Source of the DNA: DASQZJ01 sp035638775
GTDB lineage: Bacteria > Pseudomonadota > Gammaproteobacteria > UBA5335 > SLRW01
DNA length: 64,000 bases
NCBI GenBank assembly: GCA_035638775.1
Contig: DASQZJ010000014.1
Span: 21,327 to 85,326, forward strand
Direction: 5' to 3'
Under the pieces are notes generated by a model. The model did no database searches. It was not told the DNA's origin and saw only the letters and a program-made list of their open reading frames with translations. Positions 30,576 to 37,623 of the stretch are shown here, one piece after another; positions within the stretch are counted from its first letter, which is position 1, and the number at the start of each line of letters is the position of its first letter. The position numbers and the translations under genes were made by a program.

Positions 30576-31208
30576 CTAGAACCTCTCGTGCAGCCCGATC
30601 ATGAAACCATGCGGGAGCACGCCCAGCAGAAAGGGCATCTTCCGGTTGTGCGCCAGGTAGCCGGTGAACGTGCCCAGGGCGAAACCGGCCAGCACGTCCG
30701 TCTGCCAGTGGCCCCAGGTCTTCATGCGCGCCTCGGCGTCGTAGGCGGGCAACAGCTCCAGCTCCCAGATCCAGGGATGCTGCCGGTGGTACTCGAGAAT
30801 GAAGGGCGTGACGATGGAGGTCACCCCGGCGACCTCGCCGCTGGGAAAGCTCAGGTTGTTGCAGCAGCCCTGGAACCACCTGTTCGGATCCGGGTTTCGC
30901 TCCTGTTCCGGTCGCGTGCGCTGGAACACCCTCTTGAGAACGAAGGTCGAGCCGGCCGCGAGCGCCGAGGAATCGACTGCCTGCCAGAACGTGCGTCCCA
31001 GGCGACTCTTGCCGCCGAGCCACAGCGCACCGCCCAGTTCGCCCGCGACCATGGCGTAGATCAGGTCGTGCTGGTAGCTCCGCTTGTAGATGCCGCTGTT
31101 GTCGTAGGACAGCCGGTAGTCGATTCCCAGCGGCCCCCCCGCGGCCAGCGCCACGCCCGTGAACGCGCAGAACAGACACAGGGCCGGGACCAGCTTCCGC
31201 TTCCACAT
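30576..31208 (-). CDS. PAP2-superfamily membrane protein (altered phosphatase motif)
   Basis: 210 residues, with an N-terminal hydrophobic signal/anchor (WKRKLVPALCLFCAFTGVALAAGG). The PAP2 motifs are KRVFQRTRPEQ (C1), FPSGEVAG (C2) and HWQTDVLAGFALG (C3). In active type-2 phosphatases C2 reads PSGH; here the His is replaced by Glu. C3 keeps the His and Asp. It may act on lipid phosphate or undecaprenyl pyrophosphate in the envelope, or may have lost phosphatase activity. GGAGGGGG precedes the ATG by 6 bases. Convergent with the DUF302 gene. Confidence 0.8.
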   Translation of the reverse strand: MWKRKLVPALCLFCAFTGVALAAGGPLGIDYRLSYDNSGIYKRSYQHDLIYAMVAGELGGALWLGGKSRLGRTFWQAVDSSALAAGSTFVLKRVFQRTRPEQERNPDPNRWFQGCCNNLSFPSGEVAGVTSIVTPFILEYHRQHPWIWELELLPAYDAEARMKTWGHWQTDVLAGFALGTFTGYLAHNRKMPFLLGVLPHGFMIGLHERF

Positions 31209-31433
31209 GATTCCCCCTCCTGGTGGCCGGGCACTGCGTCTTCGGCGCACGCCGCGCCCGGGGTAGAATGACCGGTACGGGCCTGCCGGCGCAGCTCGGG
31301 AACGGGAACGCCTGCCGGATGGACGAGGGTCTTCGGCCGGGCCGGGCAGTGCTTACCCGTTCGAGTACGCCCCGGGCGATTCGTTCCCGTGGCCGCCGGC
31401 GGGCCGGCCCGTCGACCGCAGAGAGGTTCCCGC

Positions 31434-32318
31434 ATGAAACTGGCCACGTTCACTCACCTCGAGCACACCCGGATCGGGATCGTGCGTGACGATTCGGTGA
31501 TCGACCTGGGCGCGGTCGCGCCCGGGCTTCCGACGGACATGCAGGCGCTGCTCGCGGCCGGCCCCGAGGCGCTCGAGCACGCCGTCCGCATGGCCGACCG
31601 TGTCTCCGACCGGGAAACGCTGCCCCTTTCCGAGGTGCGCCTGCGCGCGCCGGTGCCCGTGCCCGGCAAGGTGCTCGCCATCGGGCTGAACTACCTTGAC
31701 CACGTGCGCGAGTTCGGCCGCGAGCCGCCCGAGCACCAGATCTGGTTCAACAAGCAGCACAACGCCGTCAACGGGCCGTTCGACCCGATCAACCGGCCGG
31801 CCGTCTCGGACGCGCTGGACTATGAGGGCGAGCTCTGCTTCGTGATCGGGCGGCGCTGCAAGCACGTGCCCCCGGAGCGGGCGCACGAGGTCATCGCCGG
31901 CTACTGCGCCGGCAACGACGTCAGCGTTCGTGACTGGCAGATGCGCACCCCGACCATGGTCATGGGCAAGTCCTTCGACACGCATGCCCCCCTGGGGCCG
32001 TACCTGGTCACGGCGGACGAGATCGATGATCCGCAGGAGCTGATGATCCGGACCTGGGTCAACGGCGAGCTGCGCCAGGAGTGCAGCACCGGGGAGATGG
32101 CATTCGGCTGCCGTGAGCAGATTGCGCACCTGACCCAGGCATTCACGCTGGACCCCGGCGACGTCATCTTCACCGGCACCCCGAAGGGCGTGGGCGCGGG
32201 CTTCGATCCCCCCCGCTATCTCACCGTCGGCGACCGCGTGCGCGTGCAGGTCGAGGGTGTCGGCACGATCGAGAACGAGGTCGTGGCCGAGCACGCCGAG
32301 ACGGTTATCGGGCCATAG
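31434..32318 (+). CDS. Fumarylacetoacetate hydrolase-family protein
   Basis: 294 residues. FAH fold: variable N-terminal part, then KVLAIGLNYLDHVREFG and the metal-binding core SDALDYEGELCFVIG, GYCAGNDVSVRDWQMR and FTGTPKGVGAG. Acts on 2-oxo/acylpyruvate-type substrates (hydrolysis, decarboxylation or isomerisation); exact reaction unknown. Start chosen at MKLATFTH behind GAGAGG. It may feed the aromatic or fatty-acid catabolism suggested by genes further right. Followed by a methyltransferase gene. Confidence 0.87.
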   Translation: MKLATFTHLEHTRIGIVRDDSVIDLGAVAPGLPTDMQALLAAGPEALEHAVRMADRVSDRETLPLSEVRLRAPVPVPGKVLAIGLNYLDHVREFGREPPEHQIWFNKQHNAVNGPFDPINRPAVSDALDYEGELCFVIGRRCKHVPPERAHEVIAGYCAGNDVSVRDWQMRTPTMVMGKSFDTHAPLGPYLVTADEIDDPQELMIRTWVNGELRQECSTGEMAFGCREQIAHLTQAFTLDPGDVIFTGTPKGVGAGFDPPRYLTVGDRVRVQVEGVGTIENEVVAEHAETVIGP

Positions 32319-32345
32319 CCGCGCGCCCGCCCGTACCGATCGCCG

Positions 32346-33011
32346 ATGCGCACCGCACTGGACCCCGGCCGCCTCCGCACCCTGTACGACCGGCTCGCCG
32401 CGCACTACGACATCGAGCATGCCCTGCTGACAGGGCATTCGGACCAGCGCGCACGTCGCCTGCTGGTGCGCGAGGCGGTTTCTGCCGGGGACCGCGTGCT
32501 CGACGCCGGGGCCGGCACGGGCTCGACCGCACTGCTCGCAGCCCGCCGGACGGGCGCGGACGGTCGGTTGACGCTGCTGGATGCCAGCCCCGGGATGCTC
32601 GCAGTGGCGCGACGGCGGATCGACTCTGCCGGGCTGGGCGAGCGCTGCGTCACCGGTGTCGGGGACCTGCTGGCGATGCCGTTCCCGGACGCTTGCTTCG
32701 ACGTGGCGCTGTCGACGTTCAGCCTGTGCCCCGTGTATGACCCGGCCGCAGGGGCACGGGAGCTCTGGCGGGTTGTCAGGCCCGGCGGGCGCCTGGGCAT
32801 CGCGCACTCGATCGATCCTCCGGGCGCCGTGCGGCGCTGGCTGGGTACCCGCATCGAGGCGCTCGTCTGGCACCTGCCGGCGATCTCCATGGGCTGCCGC
32901 GCGGTCGAGGTCGCACCCGCCCTCGAGGCGCTCGGCGCCCGGATCCTGCTGGACCGGACCGTCGGTGTGCCACTGTGGCCCTTCCGGGTCCTGGTACTGG
33001 AACGCCGCTGA
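32346..33011 (+). CDS. Class I SAM-dependent methyltransferase
   Basis: 221 residues. The SAM loop VLDAGAGTGSTALLAARR (about residues 51-68) and the segment VALSTFSLCPVYDPAAGARELWRVVRPGGRLGIAHS resemble the UbiE/MenG-like group. Start ATG at 32346; no strong upstream Shine-Dalgarno (CGATCGCC). Substrate not recognisable; located between a FAH-family and a sirtuin gene, in the same direction. Confidence 0.85.
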   Translation: MRTALDPGRLRTLYDRLAAHYDIEHALLTGHSDQRARRLLVREAVSAGDRVLDAGAGTGSTALLAARRTGADGRLTLLDASPGMLAVARRRIDSAGLGERCVTGVGDLLAMPFPDACFDVALSTFSLCPVYDPAAGARELWRVVRPGGRLGIAHSIDPPGAVRRWLGTRIEALVWHLPAISMGCRAVEVAPALEALGARILLDRTVGVPLWPFRVLVLERR

Positions 33012-33068
33012 CTGCCGGGCGCCGCTCGTGGCAGCATGGACTCACCGGTTCAGCGCCAGGGAGCATGC

Positions 33069-33863
33069 GTGGAAGAGTCTGCACGGTTGTCCAAACCCGA
33101 GCGCGAGGCCGTCGAGCGGGCGGCCGCGCTGATCCGCGACGCGGACAGGACCGTCGCGCTGGTTGGGGCGGGACTGTCGGTCGAGAGCGGCATCCCGCCC
33201 TTTCGCGGCCCGAACGGCCTGTGGACCCGCTACGGCGAGCCCTCCATGAACGGCTACATGGAGTTCCTGCGTGACCCGGCCGGCTGGTGGCGCGAGCTGC
33301 TCGAGCCGAGCGGGCCGCGCGCCGAGCTGCTGACCGCGCTCCGGAGCGCCGAGCCCAACGCCGGGCACCACGCCCTGGTGCGGATGGAACGGGCGGGCGA
33401 GCTGCACTGCACCATCACCCAGAACATCGACAACCTCCACGCGCGGGCCGGAAGCCGGCAGCTGGTGGAGATCCACGGCAACGCCACGCTGCTGCGCTGC
33501 GTTCAGTGTCGCAGCCGCTACCCGCGGGACGGGTTCCCGGTCGATGTCCGCGCGCTGCCGCCGGGCTGCCCGGAGTGCGCCGGACTGCTCAAGAGCGACA
33601 CCGTGATGTTCGGCGAGCCCATCCCCGGGGACGTCAGCCTGGCCTGCGAACGGGCCCTGGAAAGCTGCGACTGCATGCTCCTGGTGGGCACCTCCGCCAG
33701 CGTCTACCCGGCCGCCGGCCTGGCCTGGAGCGTGCTGGAGCGCGGCGGCAGCCTGGTCGAGGTCAATCCGGAGGAGACGGAAGCATCGGACCACTGCCGG
33801 GTGTCCATCCGTGCCCGGTCCAGCGAGGTGCTGCCGCTGCTCGCCAGGCGGCTCGAGTGCTGA
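33069..33863 (+). CDS. Sir2-family NAD-dependent protein deacylase
   Basis: 264 residues from the GTG that follows GGGAG by 6 bases (an in-frame ATG at 33036 is the alternative and adds 11 residues). NAD site VALVGAGLSVESGIPPFRG; catalytic segment TITQNIDNLHARAG...EIHGN with the active His; zinc ribbon Cys pairs CVQC and CPEC. Removes acyl groups from lysines using NAD. Resembles the shorter class III/U bacterial sirtuins. Substrate unknown; acetyl-CoA enzymes, which sirtuins often control, are encoded elsewhere in the window. Confidence 0.88.
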   Translation: MEESARLSKPEREAVERAAALIRDADRTVALVGAGLSVESGIPPFRGPNGLWTRYGEPSMNGYMEFLRDPAGWWRELLEPSGPRAELLTALRSAEPNAGHHALVRMERAGELHCTITQNIDNLHARAGSRQLVEIHGNATLLRCVQCRSRYPRDGFPVDVRALPPGCPECAGLLKSDTVMFGEPIPGDVSLACERALESCDCMLLVGTSASVYPAAGLAWSVLERGGSLVEVNPEETEASDHCRVSIRARSSEVLPLLARRLEC

Positions 33864-34053
33864 AGGGCGCTCGACTTGCACCCGCGCAGCGATTATCATG
33901 AGCCATCTTGCCTGCCGGTTTTTCCGCCCGCCGACCCGGACCGGCCCCGACGCAAGCGTCCCGGCCTCGCGGCGGACGGCGCCGTGCAACCGGCAGAGGT
34001 TCCCGCGTTGCCGACCAGTGGCCGCCCGACCCGGGCGGTCGGGGGGACGAAAC

Positions 34054-34233
34054 ATGGCACAGACCCGAGAGCAGACCGACAACGGCCAGCGCGTGGTGCA
34101 TCCCCGCGCGACCGGCTCAACGGTGTACCTCGTGACCTTTCTGGCGTTGATGACCGCGTTCTTCCTGTTCGCGGAGTTCAGCCACCTGCACCCGATCATG
34201 AAGCTCTTCTACTGGCTCGCGCTGGTCTTCTGA
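34054..34233 (+). CDS. Small single-pass membrane protein
   Basis: 59 residues: a polar N-terminal third, then two hydrophobic stretches (STVYLVTFLALMTAFFLFAEF, about residues 22-42, and MKLFYWLALVF at the end). GGGGGG lies 8-9 bases before the ATG. Family not recognised. Small hydrophobic proteins of this kind can be subunits of membrane complexes or stress-response proteins; nothing here decides. Confidence 0.6.
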   Translation: MAQTREQTDNGQRVVHPRATGSTVYLVTFLALMTAFFLFAEFSHLHPIMKLFYWLALVF

Positions 34234-34971
34234 GCCCCCGCGCGAGGGACCGGTTCACGGCCGGATAACCGACACCGGGGCCGAGCACCGGTTCCGGCGC
34301 CGCTTCCGCGTACGTCGAAGGCAACCCGCCCAGCGAACGCCGGGCAGGGCCCCGCGCCCCGGCCGCGACGCTAGAGATGACGCCCGAACAGACCGGCAAG
34401 CGCTTCCCGGTCCCGACGGTGGTCATGCCTCCCCGCATCGATGAGCGCGATGTTCACGGCGGGCCGGACCAACAACCGCGCCGGGGCGCGCGGCCGCTGA
34501 TCTTTGCCGGCGCGCTCCTTCCTGCTCGCCTTCGGCATGGTGGCAACCCCCTGATACGACCTGCAGGTCGACACCTGGTGGTTGATGCGGCCCGTAATCG
34601 TCCAGGGCTGCGACGCCGGCCTGGCGTTCGTACCGCTGGCCACGGTCGCCTTCTCGACGCTGGCCCCGCAGGCCGCGGGCATGCGCCAGCCCCGCCGGAC
34701 CATCCGTGCCTCGGTTGGCGTCGCCAACCGGACCGCCCTGACGGCACATGAAGGGCAGATCACCTGGAACCGGATCGGGGCGCACCTGCAGCAGGCGCCC
34801 GGGGCCGCGCTCGACGGCAACGGGGAATCAGCCAGTGACGCCCCCGCGGGACAGGCGGACGGTCGACGGTTACGGGGTGGATGCAATGGGTGGAACCGGA
34901 GGGAAAGTGCCCGCCCGGGCGTCAGGCTAAAGTCTGCGGTCTATATCTTCCGGTCCCCGAGTATATTACCA
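34234..34971. other. 738-base stretch with only a decayed transporter fragment
   Basis: No intact gene. It holds the DHA2/EmrB-type remnant at 34450-34830, described separately. The flanking parts (34234-34449, 34831-34971) show open frames only in alternative frames with no recognisable content. Confidence 0.55.
34450..34830 (+). pseudogene. Remnant of a DHA2/EmrB-type MFS transporter
   Basis: Translation of three adjacent pieces looks like the late membrane segments of a drug/H+ antiporter of the DHA2 family: AGRTNNRAGAR (frame of 34450), then ARPLIFAGALL in the next frame, then LLAFGMVATP, an in-frame TGA at 34549, and YDLQVDTWWLMRPVIVQG ... GLAFVPLATVAFSTLAPQ ... IRASVGVANRTALTAHEGQITWNRIGAHL back in the first frame. 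Two shifts and a stop codon rule out a working product. Only the last ~125 residues of the ~500-residue family are represented. Homology is by eye; search 34450-34830 against DHA2 proteins to check. Confidence 0.6.
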
Positions 34972-35262
34972 TCATGGCGTGTCATGGTTTTTCCGTGGGC
35001 GTCCCGGACGGCGACGCGCGCCGGGCGCATATCGTTCCGGCCAGAGATCTGCAGGCTTCAGCCCGAGGGTCTCGGCGATGATCCGTTCCCACTTCGGGTA
35101 CGGTTTGTAGAGGGCCGCCTGGGGCTGTTGACGGCTCACGCCGTGCTCCCGGGCGAGCATGGCCAGGCTGTAGCCACGGATCTCCAGCTGAAACTTGATC
35201 CAGGCACGGCGCACCGTGATGTCACGGGGGATCTCGCGGGCAGGATATTGGGTATCGTCCAA
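34972..35262 (-). CDS. Ner-like phage transcriptional regulator
   Basis: 96 residues, starting with TTG. WIKFQLEIRGYSLAMLAREHGVSRQQPQAALYKPYPKWERIIAETLGLKPADLWPERYAPGARR matches the Ner/Nlp family of phage Mu-type regulators (helix-turn-helix, ending WPxRY). In Mu, Ner switches off early and repressor transcription at the c/ner boundary. The C-terminus adds a basic tail (RRRPGRPRK). It faces the CI-type gene across 162 AT-rich bases, the arrangement of the Mu c-ner control region. No other phage gene is adjacent. Confidence 0.8.
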   Translation of the reverse strand: MDDTQYPAREIPRDITVRRAWIKFQLEIRGYSLAMLAREHGVSRQQPQAALYKPYPKWERIIAETLGLKPADLWPERYAPGARRRPGRPRKNHDTP

Positions 35263-35424
35263 GCTGTGTCTCGCTAATTTAGAACGACAAGAGGCCCGAG
35301 CAGACTACTTGTTTGAATATCAGATTCACCAAGTGCAGTATTGGTTTATGGTTTTATGCTGAAATGACCTATAAAACTAGTCTAGCGCCTCTTGCTCGTG
35401 CGTTTCAACCGAGAAGAAGGCACC
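35263..35424. promoter_or_regulatory. AT-rich divergent control region with nested inverted repeats
   Basis: Clearly lower GC than its surroundings. Outer pair: CAAGAGGC...AGACTA (35288-35307) mirrored by TAGTCT...GCCTCTTG (35378-35394). Inner pair: ACTTG (35307-35311) with CAAGT (35330-35334) enclosing GAAT and ATTC. TATAAA at 35370-35375 is a candidate -10 box for the repressor gene. These are the expected kind of operators for the Ner-like and CI-like proteins. Confidence 0.6.
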
Positions 35425-36138
35425 ATGAATGAGAGAGGAAAGACTACAATTCTAGGTGACCTGCTGCGCCGTGAGCGCGGACGGGTTTCGATCACCGACA
35501 TGGCGGCCCGGATCGGGGTGAACAAGAACACCCTGGGCGCCTATGAGCGGGGCCAGCGCCTGCCCGATATCGAGTTCCTGGCACGCTTCGCCCAAGTGAC
35601 CGGGGGGCGCTTCTTCGACCTGTTCCAGGCGCGCCTGGCGAGCAGCGCCAGCGCCGCCGTGCGGGAGATCGCGGGAGAAGGCCCCGGGAGCTCCCCTCTG
35701 GAGAACCCCGCGGCGCGCAGCGATTTCCTGCTCCCGCCCTTCGCCCCGGATCTCACCCTGGACAGCGTGCAGAAAGCAGACAGCGCCAGCCCCGTGGGGT
35801 TCCGCCAGTGGTGGCTGCGGCGCCACGGCATCGAGGACGACCGGTTGATGGCGGCCCAGATCACCACCGACAGCATGGGACCGACGGTCGTGCCCGGCGA
35901 CCTCGTTCTGCTGGACCTCACGCGCAACCGGCCCGCGGAAGCCGTCTACGCGATCCGCGCACCCGAGGGCCTGCTTCTGCGGCGTCTGCAACGGCTCCCG
36001 GGTCAGCGCCTGCGGCTGATCACGGACAACCCCAGCTACCACGACTCGGAGATCTCCGTCGCGGATATCGGTGGCGCCGCCAGCGACTTCGAGCTCTTCG
36101 GCCAGGTCGTCTGGATGTCGCGCTTCGGTCCCCGATAA
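35425..36138 (+). CDS. CI/LexA-type phage repressor (HTH plus S24 domain)
   Basis: 237 residues. N-terminal XRE helix-turn-helix (SITDMAARIGVNKNTLGAYERGQRLPDIEFLARFAQVTG, about residues 20-54), a linker, and a C-terminal S24 peptidase-type domain with the nucleophile in TTDSMGPTVVPGDLVLLD. The Lys that completes the Ser-Lys dyad of LexA/CI proteins (usually in LxVKRLQ) aligns with Arg in LLLRRLQRLPG, so self-cleavage may be impaired. Start at the ATG behind GAAGAAGG. Divergent from the Ner-like gene. Confidence 0.82.
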   Translation: MNERGKTTILGDLLRRERGRVSITDMAARIGVNKNTLGAYERGQRLPDIEFLARFAQVTGGRFFDLFQARLASSASAAVREIAGEGPGSSPLENPAARSDFLLPPFAPDLTLDSVQKADSASPVGFRQWWLRRHGIEDDRLMAAQITTDSMGPTVVPGDLVLLDLTRNRPAEAVYAIRAPEGLLLRRLQRLPGQRLRLITDNPSYHDSEISVADIGGAASDFELFGQVVWMSRFGPR

Positions 36139-36505
36139 CCCCTCCCGCCCGTGCATTCCGATCTGCGGGACAGGTTCCCCGCACGGTTCCATGACCCGGG
36201 CTGCGTCCCCGCGTTACAGGAACTTTTCAACCACCGGTTCCTTCAAAGCCCGTGTCCCTGCGGCGTTTCAGCCAAGCGCAGGGGGCGCGCGGCTTTGACA
36301 GGCGTGGGCCACAGTTTGCTAACGTCGCCCCGCCTTACGGTGTCCTGCAGAAGCCCTGCCCTGAACAGGGTTACCTGACGCGCAGACCGTATCGGCCGCG
36401 CCTGCTCCATTGACCGTGCATGAAACGGCGTCCGCCGCCGGCGGACCCATGCACCCGACAGCCCAGGTTTTCCACGCTTGGGCGAAGCTGGAGGTAACAG
36501 ACCAT
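36139..36505. other. 367-base leader region of the outer-membrane barrel gene
   Basis: No gene seen. A candidate promoter is TTGACA (36295-36300), 17 bases, GCTAAC (36318-36323); the -35 is perfect, the -10 weak. If used, the transcript would have a leader of about 175 bases. An inverted CCCTG/CAGGG pair occurs near 36355-36375. Confidence 0.35.
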
Positions 36506-37423
36506 ATGAATCAGAAGGTCCTGAAGGGAATCGTCGCCGGAGTTTCCGTGGCAGCCCTTTTCGGCAGCACCGCCGCCTTCGCGGCATCGCCGGACACCAC
36601 TCCCCAGGGTGTCGGCGGCGGCGTGCTCAACCCGACCGCGAGCGTGACCAACCCGGTGAAGGCGCTGGGCGCCGGTCTCGACGGCAGCAGCTACGTGGGC
36701 AAGCCGCAGTTCGCGACCTGGATGCTGCGCATGCCCGACGCCGGCGAGAACGTCTACGGCATCGGCGCCAACATGACGTTCTGGAACCGCCTCGAGCTGG
36801 GCATCTCGCGCAATGACGCAAACTTCAAGAATGCCAACATGCAGCTGGGGACCGACAGCGTGACGACGCACGACGTCTCCGCCAAGGTGCAGCTGCTCAG
36901 GGGCAGCGCGTGGCGCTCGGCGTGGATGCCGTCCCTTTCCGTGGGGGCCATCTACCGCCAGGCCAACCTCAACACGCCCTCGTTCAGCGGGGACGCCGGC
37001 AGCCGCAACTCCGACACCGACTACTACGCGGTGATCGGCAAGCGCTTCCGGATGATGCCCATGCCGTGGAAGATCGACGCCGGCGTGCGCTACACCAAGG
37101 CGTACATGGACGGCTTCGGCGGCTACGGCAACAGCCGCGCCCACGCCTGGTTCGGCAACATCGCGGTGATGCCGATGCACGCCTTCGCGCTCGGCTACGA
37201 GTACACCGAGGCGACCCGCGTGGGTACGAGCCCGAGCGGCGCCCCGCTGGTCAACCCCGCCCGCTGGGATGTCTATGCCAAGTGGAACGCGACCCAGAAT
37301 CTGTCGCTCAAGGCGGCCTACCTGTACAGCGGCAGCCAGCGGTGGACGCATTACAACGCGAGCAGCAACCGTTCGTCCGCGCGCGGCGGCGGCGGCATGC
37401 TGAGCGTGCAGTACGCCTTCTGA
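36506..37423 (+). CDS. Outer-membrane beta-barrel protein
   Basis: 305 residues. Signal peptide NQKVLKGIVAGVSVAALFGSTAAFA, then alternating beta strands rich in Gly, aromatic and polar residues (YGIGANMTFWNRLELGIS, DAGVRYTKAYMDGFGGYG, ALGYEYTEATR), and a C-terminal Phe in VQYAF. This is a small porin-like or transport-like barrel; the family is not certain (DUF3034-like is one possibility). GGAGG lies 10 bases before the ATG, and a strong terminator follows, so it is monocistronic. Confidence 0.72.
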   Translation: MNQKVLKGIVAGVSVAALFGSTAAFAASPDTTPQGVGGGVLNPTASVTNPVKALGAGLDGSSYVGKPQFATWMLRMPDAGENVYGIGANMTFWNRLELGISRNDANFKNANMQLGTDSVTTHDVSAKVQLLRGSAWRSAWMPSLSVGAIYRQANLNTPSFSGDAGSRNSDTDYYAVIGKRFRMMPMPWKIDAGVRYTKAYMDGFGGYGNSRAHAWFGNIAVMPMHAFALGYEYTEATRVGTSPSGAPLVNPARWDVYAKWNATQNLSLKAAYLYSGSQRWTHYNASSNRSSARGGGGMLSVQYAF

Positions 37424-37445
37424 CCCCGGCGCAGCCGCGCCACGA

Positions 37446-37478
37446 GCCGGTGCCGGCCCTGCCGGCACCGGCTTTTTT
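37446..37478 (+). terminator. Rho-independent terminator after the barrel gene
   Basis: 12-bp perfect GC-rich stem (37446-37457 with 37461-37472), 3-base loop, followed by six T (37473-37478), starting 23 bases after the stop codon. Confidence 0.93.
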
Positions 37479-37501
37479 CGTGCCCTTCCCCTAACGACCG
37501 T

Positions 37502-37530
37502 TTGGGTGCCGCCCGCATAATGGCTATGAT
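37502..37530 (+). promoter_or_regulatory. Candidate promoter of the acyl-CoA operon
   Basis: TTGGGT (37502-37507), 17 bases, TATGAT (37525-37530), 93 bases before the acyl-CoA synthetase start. The -10 matches consensus at five of six positions. Confidence 0.45.
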
Positions 37531-37623
37531 TCGTGACCGGCCCCGTGCCCGTCCGGTCCGCCCGACGCCGGACACCGGCGACCGTATGCAGGGGCCGCGC
37601 AACGGGAATCCCTGGAGGCGAAC

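Noticed and set aside
34371..34886. Minus-strand frame of 171 codons over the transporter remnant
   Set aside because: No domain visible; the plus-strand pieces read as a DHA2 transporter, so this is their antisense.
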